From contig NZ_JACHIA010000017.1 of NCBI RefSeq assembly GCF_014202995.1, forward strand, positions 62,001 through 126,000: a DNA stretch of 64,000 nt, in the 5' to 3' direction. Source of the DNA: Longimicrobium terrae. Its GTDB lineage: Bacteria; Gemmatimonadota; Gemmatimonadetes; Longimicrobiales; Longimicrobiaceae. The position numbers and the translations under genes were made by a program. Position 1 is the first letter of the stretch, and each line of letters begins with the position of its first letter. The notes beneath the pieces were generated by a model that was not told where the DNA came from, did not search any database, and worked only from the letters and a program-made list of their open reading frames with translations. Below are positions 1-8,780 of this stretch, piece after piece.

Positions 1-2753
1 TCCAGATCACCGAGCAGGCGCTGGCGCTTGACGCCGTGGTGGTCACCGGCTCGCCCACGGGGCAGGCCACCCGCCGCGAAGTTCCCAACTCGGTCAGCAC
101 CATCCAGACCGCCGACGTCGTCGATAACAACGCGTCCATCAACAACGTCACCGCCGTGCTGCAGTCGCGCGTGCCGGGCGTGCAGGTGATGACGCAGTCG
201 GGCACCGAGGGCACCTCGCCCCGCGTCCGCATCCGCGGCATCAGCTCCATCAACGCCGGCTCCGCCCCGATCTACGTGATCGACGGCGTGCGCATGAACG
301 GCGCGAGCCAGACCATCTTCGGCGTGGGCGGCGCTTCGCAGTCCGCCTCCGACGCGGTGCACCCCTCCGACATCGAGAGCATCGAAGTCATCAAGGGCCC
401 CGCCGCCTCGACGCTGTACGGTGCCGACGCCGCCAACGGCGTGATCAGCATCACCACCAAGAAGGGCCGCGCCGGCCAGCAGCGCGTGCAGGTGCAGAGC
501 CGCGTCTCCTACGGTGAGCAGGAGTTCCACGGCCGCACCTTCACGAACTACACGCTGTGCACCAAGGGCCGCGTGGACAGCGCCGGCTTCAACATCGTGA
601 ACCGCACCTATCCCGGGTGCTCGGGCGTGACCCCCGGCCAGTTCATCACGGCCGACCTGCTGCGCCAGGATCCCAAGGCGCTGCGCACGGGCCACCTGCG
701 CACGTACTCGCTGAACGCCACCGGCGGCGGCGAGCGCTTCGGGTTCTTCCTGAGCGGCAACTGGGACGACAACGACGGCGTCACGTACAACAACGAGTTT
801 TCGCGCATCTCGGGCCGGGCCAACTTCACCGTTACGCCCTCCGACAAGCTGGACGCGAACGTCAACCTGGGCTACTCGCGCACCGAGAACCAGCTGCCGC
901 TTTCGGACAACGCTTCGCTGGGCCTTACCCGCAACGCGAACCGCGCCACTCCGGGCCGCCTCAACCCGTTCGGGGTGAGCTGGCTGGGCCTGAGCCCCAC
1001 CGAGATCAACGCGTTCGACAACAGCACCGAGGCCGACCGCTTCCTGCTGTCGGGCATCGTGCGCTGGCAGCCGTTCACCTGGTTCCAGAACCGGCTTGCC
1101 GGCGGCTTTGACTACAACAGCCGCACCAGCCAGGAGTTCTACGCGCGCGACGAAATCGGCCTTGCGCAGAACCCCCAGTGCCAGGCCGGCCGCTGCCCGT
1201 ACGGCGCGCTCCAGGCCACCGGCCTGCGCCAGCAGATCCGCCCGCTGGACCGCCTGTACACGGTTGACTACGCGGGTACCATCAGCAACGACCTTCCGCG
1301 CGACTTCTCGTCGACGCTGACGTTCGGCAGCCAGCTGATCTCCACGCGCTTCGGCTACATCCAGGGCACCTCGTACGGCTTCGCGCCGGGCAGCGTGACC
1401 CTGCTGGGCACCGGCTCCACCAACACCGGCAACGAGACCTACCAGGACCAGCGCACGATCGGCTTCTTCGCGCAGGAGACGGTGGGCTGGCGTGACCGTC
1501 TGTTCCTTACGGCCGGTCTGCGCAACGACCGCAACTCGGCGTTCGGCGCCGACCAGGAGTACGCGCTGTACCCCAAGCTGGGCGCTTCGTACGTGATCAG
1601 CGAGGAGCCCTTCTTCAACGTGCCGGGCGTGGACCAGTTCCGCATTCGCGCCGCCTGGGGCCGGGCCGGCAACGCGCCCGCGCCGTACTCGGCCGAGCAG
1701 ACCTTCGTTCCCAACCCGGTCATCATCAACGAGGCGGGCGCGGTCGTGGGGCAGGGCTTCCTGGCCAACACGTACGGCAACCCCAACCTGACGGCGGAGC
1801 AGGGCGAAGAGTACGAGCTGGGCTTTGACGGCTCGCTGCTCAACGGCCGCATCGCGCTGGACTTCACGTACTACAACAAGACCACGAACGACGCGCTGAT
1901 CCCGGTGCCCAACCCGCCCTCCGGCGGTTTCGCGGGCTCCGTGAACCAGAACGTGGGCGAGATCAACAACCGCGGCACCGAGCTCACGCTGAGCGTGCTG
2001 CCGATCGAGACCCGCAACTTCACGTGGGAAAGCCGCATCGCGCACGCCACGCTCAAGAACGAGCTGGTGAGCTTCGGCGGCGTGCGCTCGGACCCGATCA
2101 TCTCGGGCTTCAGCGTGGCCGGCACGGGCGTGATCCTGGGCGAAGGCCGCCCGCTGGGCACCCTGTTCGGCACGGTGCCTTCGCGTGGCGCCAACGGCGA
2201 AATCCTTCGCGGCGCGCCGACGGCGACCTACCGCCGCGGCCCGATCATCGCCAACGACACGGTGTACTACGGCGGCTCGCTGCCCACCCGCACCCTGTCG
2301 TGGGACAACAGCTTCCGCGTGTTCCGCAACCTGCGCTTCGGCTTCCAGCTTGACCGCCAGACCGGCGCGTACCAGCTGAACCTGACCCGCCGCACGCGCA
2401 CCGTGGGCGACCTGCTGGTGAAGGAAGTGCTCCTGACCTCGGAATCGACCGCGGCGGACACGCTGGTTCACGACATGCTGCGCACGGGCGGCGGCGGCCA
2501 GTACATCGAGAGCACCGACTTCGTGAAGCTGCGCGAGATCTCGGCGAGCTACGTGGTTCCCACGCGCTTCACGCAGCGCTTTGGCACCGAGGGCGTGGTG
2601 GTGTCGCTTTCCGGCCGCAACCTCTCCACCTGGACGGACTACACCGGCGTGGACCCCGAAGTGAACGCCGACAACAGCGACTTCCTGCTGGCCGAGACGA
2701 ACGCGGTGCCGCCGACCCGGCGTATCACGGCGTCCATCACCGTCCGCTTCTAA
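1..2753 (+). CDS. SusC/RagA-family TonB-linked outer-membrane transporter (5' truncated by window edge)
   Basis: The frame is open from base 3, so the gene starts before the window; 916 residues are visible. It opens with the end of a carboxypeptidase-like domain (ITEQALALDAVVVTG), followed by the TonB plug: LQSRVPGVQV, RIRGISS, PIYVIDGVRMNG and IEVIKGPAASTLYG are SusC/RagA hallmarks. The rest is a beta-barrel rich in aromatic/polar alternation and ends in ITVRF, with the terminal Phe typical of outer-membrane barrels. It should import an oligomeric substrate across the outer membrane with TonB energy and the SusD partner 20 bases downstream. The substrate cannot be told, since no glycosidase or protease of a utilisation locus is linked. 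Family assignment is secure. Confidence 0.95.
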   Translation, partial: QITEQALALDAVVVTGSPTGQATRREVPNSVSTIQTADVVDNNASINNVTAVLQSRVPGVQVMTQSGTEGTSPRVRIRGISSINAGSAPIYVIDGVRMNGASQTIFGVGGASQSASDAVHPSDIESIEVIKGPAASTLYGADAANGVISITTKKGRAGQQRVQVQSRVSYGEQEFHGRTFTNYTLCTKGRVDSAGFNIVNRTYPGCSGVTPGQFITADLLRQDPKALRTGHLRTYSLNATGGGERFGFFLSGNWDDNDGVTYNNEFSRISGRANFTVTPSDKLDANVNLGYSRTENQLPLSDNASLGLTRNANRATPGRLNPFGVSWLGLSPTEINAFDNSTEADRFLLSGIVRWQPFTWFQNRLAGGFDYNSRTSQEFYARDEIGLAQNPQCQAGRCPYGALQATGLRQQIRPLDRLYTVDYAGTISNDLPRDFSSTLTFGSQLISTRFGYIQGTSYGFAPGSVTLLGTGSTNTGNETYQDQRTIGFFAQETVGWRDRLFLTAGLRNDRNSAFGADQEYALYPKLGASYVISEEPFFNVPGVDQFRIRAAWGRAGNAPAPYSAEQTFVPNPVIINEAGAVVGQGFLANTYGNPNLTAEQGEEYELGFDGSLLNGRIALDFTYYNKTTNDALIPVPNPPSGGFAGSVNQNVGEINNRGTELTLSVLPIETRNFTWESRIAHATLKNELVSFGGVRSDPIISGFSVAGTGVILGEGRPLGTLFGTVPSRGANGEILRGAPTATYRRGPIIANDTVYYGGSLPTRTLSWDNSFRVFRNLRFGFQLDRQTGAYQLNLTRRTRTVGDLLVKEVLLTSESTAADTLVHDMLRTGGGGQYIESTDFVKLREISASYVVPTRFTQRFGTEGVVVSLSGRNLSTWTDYTGVDPEVNADNSDFLLAETNAVPPTRRITASITVRF

Positions 2754-2773
2754 CAAGTACCTGAAAGGCACTC

Positions 2774-4150
2774 ATGCGAGTTTCACTTTCCGGAAGAGCT
2801 TCCGCCCGTCTCCTGCTGGCCTTCGGGCTGGCGGGAGTGGCGGCCGGGTGCGATTCCCTGCTGGACGTGGACAACCCGGCCACCTACGCCGCGGAAGACC
2901 TGGATGACCCGTCGGTCGTTCCGGTGCTGGTGAACGGCGTCATCTCGCGCTTCCAGGGTTCGTACGACGAACTGGCGCTGTACAGCGCGGTGATCAGCGA
3001 CGAGGCGGTGACGGGCAACAACTTCGAGACGGTGCAGCGCATTGACCTGCGCCAGATCGACAAGCTGAACTCCACCGACGTGTACCCCGTGCTGGAGTAC
3101 ACCCGCGCGGCGGCGGACAGCTTCGAGGCGCGCCTGGTGCGCATCTCGCCGGACACGGCTAACCGGTCGCTGGGCCTGGCCCGCGTGCAGGCCTACGGCG
3201 CGCTGACCTACGCGCTCATGGGCGAGTTCCTGTGCGAGGCGCCGGTGACCCCCGGCCAGGGCGCCATCAGCCCGGACTCCATGTTCCGGCTGGCCATCGA
3301 CCGCGCCAACCGCGCCATCGCCACGGCGACGGCGTACAAGGCCGTCGCGGGCAGCGCCGGCGCGCGCGCCGACTCGATCATCAGCTTCGCCCGCGTTTCG
3401 GCCGCCCGCGCCCACCTGAACCTGGGTGAGCGTTCGCAGGCCACCGCGTTCGCGTCGCAGGTGACCACCGCGGCCGACAGCATGGCCGGCCTGATTCCGG
3501 GCGGCTTCCAGTGGCGTTCGTTCTACGACGTGACGAACAGCAGCAACACGTTCTTTGCGTCCGCCATCGGCAGCACCCGTAACCTGGGTGTGGACATCGC
3601 GTTCCGTAACCTGAACGACGTCCGCGTGCGCTACAACCGCGCTGGCGGCACCGGGCACGACCAGGCGACGCAGCTGTTTGCGCCGTACCAGTCGCCCTCG
3701 TTCAGCGGCTTCACCTCGGTCGGCAAGCCGGACTCGACGGGTGCGGCGTTCACGCAGAGCGCGTCCATCCGCATCTCTTCGGCGCTCGAGGCCCGCTACA
3801 TCATGGCCGAGGCGCAGGGACGCACTCCGGAGAACATCCGGTTCCTGAACGTGCGTTCGCGCGCGGGCCAGGTGGACCAGAGCCTGGTCCCCACGCCGCC
3901 GACCGCGCCGCAGCTTGCTGCCGACGCGAGCGACGCGCAGTACCTGTCGTTCCTGATGGACCAGCGCCGCCGGGACTTCTTCCTGGACGGCCACCGCCAA
4001 GGCGATCTGCGCCGGTACATCCGTCTGTACTCGCAGAACTTCTACCCGACGGGCAACCACCCGACGGCGAACCGTGGCACCTACGGCACCAGCGTCTGCT
4101 TCATGCCGACGCAGGCCGAGATCACGGGCAACCCGGGCTACCGCCCGTAG
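2774..4150 (+). CDS. SusD/RagB-family outer-membrane lipoprotein
   Basis: A 458-residue lipoprotein with signal peptide and lipobox LAGVAAGC (Cys about residue 26), which anchors it to the outer membrane. The helical TPR-like body and the C-terminal motif QRRRDFFLDGHRQGDLRRY are characteristic of SusD/RagB substrate-capturing lids. It lies 20 bases after the SusC gene and is surely co-transcribed; together they form a SusCD importer in which SusD binds the ligand and closes over the SusC barrel. Two strong hairpins follow the stop codon and end the operon. Confidence 0.93.
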   Translation: MRVSLSGRASARLLLAFGLAGVAAGCDSLLDVDNPATYAAEDLDDPSVVPVLVNGVISRFQGSYDELALYSAVISDEAVTGNNFETVQRIDLRQIDKLNSTDVYPVLEYTRAAADSFEARLVRISPDTANRSLGLARVQAYGALTYALMGEFLCEAPVTPGQGAISPDSMFRLAIDRANRAIATATAYKAVAGSAGARADSIISFARVSAARAHLNLGERSQATAFASQVTTAADSMAGLIPGGFQWRSFYDVTNSSNTFFASAIGSTRNLGVDIAFRNLNDVRVRYNRAGGTGHDQATQLFAPYQSPSFSGFTSVGKPDSTGAAFTQSASIRISSALEARYIMAEAQGRTPENIRFLNVRSRAGQVDQSLVPTPPTAPQLAADASDAQYLSFLMDQRRRDFFLDGHRQGDLRRYIRLYSQNFYPTGNHPTANRGTYGTSVCFMPTQAEITGNPGYRP

Positions 4151-4157
4151 TCACCTC

Positions 4158-4186
4158 GCCAGCCCGCCGCATTGCGGCGGGCTGGC
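4158..4186 (+). terminator. GC hairpin after susD-like gene
   Basis: Perfect 13-base stem (4158-4170 with 4174-4186) and a 3-base loop, 8 bases after the stop codon. There is no T tract, so it may act with the next hairpin. Confidence 0.6.
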
Positions 4187-4200
4187 AGGCAGGGACGCAG

Positions 4201-4246
4201 AACGAGGGGGGCGGCTGGATTTCCAGCCGCCCCCCTCGTTCTTTTC
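4201..4246 (+). terminator. Intrinsic terminator
   Basis: Perfect 18-base stem (4201-4218 with 4223-4240), loop ATTT, then CTTTT. It is the stronger of two consecutive hairpins ending the SusCD operon. Confidence 0.8.
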
Positions 4247-4598
4247 CGTTCCGGGATTTCGTCCAGGCTAGGGTCCCATCGGAAAAACGCGCGTCAAGGA
4301 GCCGGGCGGATGTTCACGGCTGGTCAGGGCGTCGAAAGCAGGCCACACGCCGAGTACGATGCGCGCAACGTTGGATCATCCCCGGGCTCGGGAATCTTCT
4401 TCCCGCGCCCTCCCGTGCAGACGGAGGCAGGCGACCGGAAATCCTGCGGGAACCGAGGCGACCGTGCAGGTCATCCTCACGTACGCAGATCAGGATCGCG
4501 GCTCATCAGTGGATGGCGAGGGGCAATCATCCGATACTAGACTCGTCGCCACGCGCATCGGATGGAGGGCCCTGACGAAGGACGAGGCTTGAAACGCA

Positions 4599-4628
4599 AA
4601 GGGAGCGGGCGACATCGCCCGCTCCCTT
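4599..4628 (-). terminator. Intrinsic terminator of the minus-strand lipoprotein gene
   Basis: 14-base perfect stem (4599-4612 with 4615-4628), read on the minus strand about 35 bases after the stop at 4664 and followed by TTTG. Between this hairpin and the one at 4201-4246 no gene is evident. Confidence 0.65.
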
Positions 4629-4663
4629 CATCATTCCAATTCCTCTTGTCCCACCGCCGCGCG

Positions 4664-5239
4664 TCAGTCGCGGCTGGCGGTGGAGGCGAGCCCGGTGCCG
4701 CTGCCGCCCAGCCGGTGGACGATCTCGCGCTCCAGCAGCCCCGTGCTGGAGCACTGAATGGGCTGCGTGCCGGACCCCGCTCCGTCGCGCCCGGTGGCAT
4801 CCACCCAGGTGCGCACTGCGGTCCCGCCGCCCGTGGGCTTCATGACCGTCATCACGGTAAGGACGATTTCGTAGTTGTCCGGCCCGCCCACGAAGGTGCT
4901 TCCACAGTTCAGGTAGCGCGACAGCCGCACGCCGCCCAGTTCGTGCCGCGCGCGCATGTAGCGCCTGCCGAACAGCTGTTCATCGGCGTTCAGCACCTGC
5001 GCCGAGGGAATGCCGAGCTGTTCGTAGATGCCGGGAAGCGCGGCCAGGCCGGCGTCGGAGCCCATGCGCACGAAGCGCGGACGGTCAAAGGTGTTGCGCG
5101 TGAGTTCCAGGTCGCGCACCCCGCGGGCGGTGTGCAGGCGCACCACGGAGCGGATTTCATCGGGGGGGACCGAGACGGTGGACCGCATTGCCGTGCAGCC
5201 GCTCAGGCAGGCGAGCGCCGCAAACGTCAGGTAGCGCAT
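4664..5239 (-). CDS. Putative lipoprotein of unknown function
   Basis: 191 residues starting at MRYLTF; the frame is open further upstream, but this start is preceded by GAGGTG and gives a clean signal peptide with lipobox LACLSGC. The mature part has no family I recognise. It contains a single further pair of cysteines (LNCGS and IQCSS) that could form a disulfide in the periplasm. It stands alone, convergent with the SusCD operon and divergent from the membrane-protein gene at 5569. The start and lipoprotein class are well supported; the function is unknown. Confidence 0.75.
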   Translation of the reverse strand: MRYLTFAALACLSGCTAMRSTVSVPPDEIRSVVRLHTARGVRDLELTRNTFDRPRFVRMGSDAGLAALPGIYEQLGIPSAQVLNADEQLFGRRYMRARHELGGVRLSRYLNCGSTFVGGPDNYEIVLTVMTVMKPTGGGTAVRTWVDATGRDGAGSGTQPIQCSSTGLLEREIVHRLGGSGTGLASTASRD

Positions 5240-5568
5240 GGGCACCTCGGGGGGCTTGTGGAAGGCGGACGCCTCCGCCGGGTTCCGGGCACGGGACGCG
5301 TCCGGAAGAAGTGATGGGTCCAGCGCCGCATCCCCGGGACACGGTGGCGGAGAAGGAGTGTGCACGGCGCCATGGCGGTGCCGCGGGATTTACGGAATAC
5401 AACGTTCATCCACCCCTGCTTCTGCCACCTTCCCCGCGCCGCAAATCGCGGTCCGTTCTGCGGGGGGGAGAACGGCGCCCGGTTCCCGTGCGGGTTGCCG
5501 GGACGGACGCGCGCGTCTACGATCCCCGCTCCGGCGCCCGCCGCCCGCTTACGACGCTTTCGCTGCGC
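5240..5568. other. Divergent intergenic region, 329 bases
   Basis: Separates two divergently transcribed genes and so should hold both promoters. I find no convincing -35/-10 pair, tRNA or repeat. Open frames crossing it are of the kind expected by chance in this base composition. Confidence 0.4.
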
Positions 5569-6321
5569 ATGGCTGAATCCGCATCGTCCTCCCAGTTCCC
5601 GTCGCCGCCGCGAACCACGCCGGGGCCCCGGCTGGACCCCGAGCGCATCACCCAGACGGTGCGCGCGCTGGGCGACCGCATCGAGGAGCGCTTTCCTGGC
5701 AGCGGGCTGGGCCGGCTCGCGCGCGAGATCCTGGGCATGGCGGGCCGCACGGTGGACACCATTCAGTGGGTGCGCCGGCCGGTGCTGGGCGTTCGCGTGG
5801 CGGTGGGCGGGGTGCTGCTGGTGCTGGCTGCGCTTCTGGCGGGGATCGCGATGCGCGTGGATCTGCGTGCGCGCGGGATGTCGCTGCCGGAACTGCTGCA
5901 GGTGGCCGAAGCCGCCATCAACGACGTGGTTCTGCTCGGACTCGCCGTCCTCTTTCTGCTGACGATGGAAAGCAGGCTCAAGCGCCGCCGCGCCCTGTCA
6001 GCGCTGCGCGAGCTTCGCGCCGTGGCGCACATCGTGGACATGCACCAGCTGACCAAGGACCCGGACCGGCACAGCGGCAGCTCCATCGGCGGCGACACGC
6101 CATCGTCGCCGCGGCGCGAGCTGAACCGGTACGAACTGGCCCGCTACCTGGACTACTGCAGCGAACTGCTGGCGCTGAACAGCAAGCTGGCCGCGCTGTA
6201 CGCGCAGACGCTGGACGACCCCGTGGTGCTGGCCGCCGTGGACGAGGTGGAGGCGCTCACCACGGGGCTGAGCGGCAAGATCTGGCAGAAGCTCGTCATC
6301 CTGAGCCGCACCCCACCCTGA
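5569..6321 (+). CDS. Two-helix membrane protein of unknown function
   Basis: 250 residues from the ATG at MAESASSS. A Pro/Ser-rich N-terminus leads into an amphipathic stretch and two transmembrane segments (about residues 76-102 and 120-140, VVLLGLAVLFLLTM). A cytosolic domain follows with the charged ESRLKRRRALSALREL linker, the motif HIVDMHQLTKDP, and a helical C-terminus (YLDYCSELLALNSKLAALYA). I recall DMHQLTKDP-like motifs in uncharacterised membrane proteins of other phyla but cannot name a function. Bases 6322-7113 downstream carry repeats rather than genes. Confidence 0.75.
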   Translation: MAESASSSQFPSPPRTTPGPRLDPERITQTVRALGDRIEERFPGSGLGRLAREILGMAGRTVDTIQWVRRPVLGVRVAVGGVLLVLAALLAGIAMRVDLRARGMSLPELLQVAEAAINDVVLLGLAVLFLLTMESRLKRRRALSALRELRAVAHIVDMHQLTKDPDRHSGSSIGGDTPSSPRRELNRYELARYLDYCSELLALNSKLAALYAQTLDDPVVLAAVDEVEALTTGLSGKIWQKLVILSRTPP

Positions 6322-6500
6322 GCACGGGTGCGCCGCGGCTCGGCAGATGGATGGCTCGGCGGCTCCGGCGGGAGGAGCCGGATGCTCACACCGCATGTGG
6401 AGAAACGGCCCGCAGTTCGTCTCTCGCCGTCGAACCCCGCCCGGAGGCGACATCGTGAGGGAGCGTGCGCCGGCCTCTCCGCCGCGCCGAGGTCATGCGC

Positions 6501-6634
6501 GGCCGAAGGATCTACCATCCGCCGAGCCAACGTCGCGGGTCCCACGCCCGTTCTCGCGGGGAAAGTAGATCCTTCGTCGGCGCCAAATTGTGGGGTGGAG
6601 GCAGGTACCTGCGGCGCCTTCTCAGGATGACGCC
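6501..6634 (+). repeat. Dispersed intergenic repeat R1, copy A
   Basis: Contains GAAGGATCTACCATCCGCC, GTAGATCCTTCGTCGG and CTCAGGATGACGCC, the landmarks shared with copies at 30584-30788 and 48231-48366. The centre (CCGCCGAGCCAACGTCGCG onward) matches the reverse complement of the 48 kb copy over about 55 bases with few differences. The flanking GAAGGATC/GATCCTTC pair makes it a potential large hairpin. Confidence 0.7.
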
Positions 6635-6790
6635 TTGAGGCGTGAGCCGTCCTTGGGGCTGATCTGAGCCAGATCGACTGGGCTTCTCGACACCTTCTCA
6701 GGATGATGCCTTGCGGCGCGAGCCGTCCGTTGGGCCAAGCTGAGCCAGGAAGCCGGGGCTTCTCAACGCCTTCTCACGGCGGCACGCTCG
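6617..6790 (+). repeat. 76-base tandem repeat, about 2.2 copies
   Basis: Units begin with CCTTCTCA at 6617, 6693 and 6769, an exact 76-base period. The first two share CCTTCTCAGGATGA, GAGCCGTCC, TGAGCCAG and GGGCTTCTC; the third breaks off after CCTTCTCACGGCGG. The period is not a multiple of three, arguing against coding use. It continues directly from repeat R1 copy A. Confidence 0.7.
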
Positions 6791-6909
6791 CGCTCGGCAG
6801 AGGGGGACGCATCCCCGTGCCCGCACCCATGCGGGTGGAAGCGCAAGATGTTTCTCAGGATGCACTTGCCCGGCCGGAAGGAGGTAAGCCCGGCGGGCAA
6901 TCAACAAGC

Positions 6910-6937
6910 TTGCGTTCTGAATCAGGTAAACTATATT
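6910..6937 (+). promoter_or_regulatory. Candidate promoter for the 7114 lipoprotein gene
   Basis: TTGCGT (6910-6915), 16-base spacer, TATATT (6932-6937) followed by GG. It fits the TTG-N17-TAnnTT pattern seen before many genes here. The implied leader of about 170 bases is long. Confidence 0.45.
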
Positions 6938-7113
6938 GGCCGCACTGATACCCGGGGTTGTTGCAGCAATTCAGGTCCTTCCTGTACTGCCTCCCATTTC
7001 ATCTATCCCGAAACGGCACCCCGGTCGCGAGGCCGGTCCGCAAAGCTAGGGGTCTCCCGCGCGAGACAGCCCGGCCGCCGAAGGAGAGCATCACCACGCT
7101 CCCCCTACGGCTC

Positions 7114-8634
7114 ATGCTTCGTCTCTCCTCCACACATCGTCTGGTAGTCCCCGCGGTGCTTCTGCTCGCGGCCGCCTGTACCAGCGACGCCGTCGCTCCC
7201 TCCGCGCGCGCCGGGCAGGGCGCGGACCCGGTGCTCGCCCGCGGGCTTCGCGCCGGCAAGTACAGCGACACCGGCGTACGCCACGCCACCGGACGCTCCG
7301 GCAGCGCCACCCTGGCCGGCCGCGCGCTCCTGGGGGCCGACGGCGTCACCACGCTCACCGTCACCACCGGCAGCCTGGAGAACCTTTCCGTGGCACCGGG
7401 CGAGCTGAGCAAGGTGCAGATCAAGGCCACCGGCCCCAACGGTGAGCGCCTCTTCACCAACAACTACCAGCGTCCCTCCTCCACCGGCCTGGCCACCTTC
7501 AGCTTCCGCGGCCTTCCGCGCGGAACGCGGCTGCAGGTGCAGGCCAACGTGCGCGGCATCGACGGCAAGCGCACTGACGTGGTGACCATTACCGAAACGG
7601 TTTCGCGGGGCGCCGCGCTCTCGGTGGACCTGAACCTTCCCGCCCAGGTGCTGGTCGGCGTGCCCACGGTGATCACGGCCACGGTGCGCGAACTGAACGG
7701 CGACGCGGGCTCCTACACCGGCTGCTCGCTGTACGTGAACGGCCTCAAGGTGGACAGCGCGCCCAACGTGTGGGTGGACGCGGGCGACGCGGTCTCCTGC
7801 GCCTTCACCTACACCTTTCTGCAGGCCGGCGAGCCGAGCGTGGAAGTGCGCCTGGACGGCGGGCAGACGGCCGGCGGCGGTTCCGAGGTGGTGGAAGTGG
7901 TGCAGCCCAACGTGCTGGCCGCGGCCCGCGCCACGTTCGAGGAGCGCCAGGTCAAGACGACCACGCGCTTCGACTACACCTGGCGTGACGCCGGCGGCTC
8001 GCACCAGGAGTACGAGTCGGGCGTCACCGAGGGCCCGCGCGAGCAGACGCTGTCGCTCGTGGGCACGCTGCCCCGCGCCACCAGCTTTCCGCTGGCCCGC
8101 GTGGCGCTGGACGTCCGCTCCGGCGCGGCGACCTGGCAGACCACGGAATGGGGCTCGCTGAACGCCACGGCCGATGCCACCGGCCGCCTGTGCACCGACC
8201 AGCTCGTTACCGAGCAGGGCGGCCACCTGTACCTGTGCAGCACGGGCGCGGGCGGCACGGGAATCACCACCTTCGGCTACACGCGCTTTTCCGGCACGGT
8301 GACGTACCACTCGGTGGGCTTCTCGCGAAAGTGGGACAACGTCACCGCGCAGGAAACGTACTGGACGTGGAACGACGAGTACGAGACGTACGGCGCCGGC
8401 GGCCAGCACCGCCCGGTGGCGGGAACCATCTCGGTGCAGCTGCGCTTCGCCGACGCCATCGGCGAGTTCTCGGTGAACCCGGTCATCACCGTGAGCGCCT
8501 TTGACCGCATCGTGAGCTCGGTGCCGCGGACGTGCGTCAACGACAGCCCGTACTGGCTCAACGGCGGGCTGCGTACCGAGTGCCGTTCCAGCGAAGTTCG
8601 CGAGTACGGGTGGAGCGGCGCGGGCGAAGGCTGA
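7114..8634 (+). CDS. Large lipoprotein with Ig-like/beta-sandwich character
   Basis: 506 residues from the ATG at MLRLSSTHR, which places a hydrophobic signal and lipobox LLLAAAC at residues 15-20; the frame is open upstream, so the start is a judgement. The mature protein is rich in beta-prone Thr/Val stretches (TLTVTTGSLENLSV, PTVITATVRELNGD) suggesting one or two Ig-like domains, then a C-terminal region with four cysteines. No catalytic motif is visible. It is likely a surface or periplasmic structural/binding lipoprotein; the function is unknown. It is followed by an intrinsic terminator. Confidence 0.75.
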   Translation: MLRLSSTHRLVVPAVLLLAAACTSDAVAPSARAGQGADPVLARGLRAGKYSDTGVRHATGRSGSATLAGRALLGADGVTTLTVTTGSLENLSVAPGELSKVQIKATGPNGERLFTNNYQRPSSTGLATFSFRGLPRGTRLQVQANVRGIDGKRTDVVTITETVSRGAALSVDLNLPAQVLVGVPTVITATVRELNGDAGSYTGCSLYVNGLKVDSAPNVWVDAGDAVSCAFTYTFLQAGEPSVEVRLDGGQTAGGGSEVVEVVQPNVLAAARATFEERQVKTTTRFDYTWRDAGGSHQEYESGVTEGPREQTLSLVGTLPRATSFPLARVALDVRSGAATWQTTEWGSLNATADATGRLCTDQLVTEQGGHLYLCSTGAGGTGITTFGYTRFSGTVTYHSVGFSRKWDNVTAQETYWTWNDEYETYGAGGQHRPVAGTISVQLRFADAIGEFSVNPVITVSAFDRIVSSVPRTCVNDSPYWLNGGLRTECRSSEVREYGWSGAGEG

Positions 8635-8662
8635 TCCCGCCCGTCCCTGGTGGATGAACAGG

Positions 8663-8690
8663 ACCCCGGACGCCATCGCGCGTCCGGGGT
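8663..8690 (+). terminator. Intrinsic terminator
   Basis: 11-base perfect stem (8663-8673 with 8680-8690), 6-base loop, then TCTTTCGTT. Confidence 0.75.
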
Positions 8691-8780
8691 TCTTTCGTTC
8701 CGCCCCCGTCGCGCGCACGGAAGCCGGATGATAGGTTGGCGGCTCCTGAACGCCTTGGACCGCACGGAGCACGGGTGCAG

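Larger units (their letters stand above)
6322..7113. other. Long intergenic region with repeats, 792 bases
   Basis: No credible gene. It holds a dispersed inverted-repeat element (6501-6634), a 76-base tandem repeat (6617-6790) and a candidate promoter (6910-6937) for the following lipoprotein gene. An AAGGAGAG at 7081 resembles a ribosome-binding site but lies 27 bases before the chosen ATG. Confidence 0.6.

Noticed and set aside
5188-5568. Longer N-terminus for the two-helix membrane protein
   Set aside because: It would overlap the divergent lipoprotein gene and has Pro/Arg-rich random composition; the ATG at 5569 is more natural.
7105-8772. Minus-strand open frame of about 555 codons
   Set aside because: Antisense to the 7114 lipoprotein gene, which has a lipobox and terminator; no start signal or motif on the minus strand.
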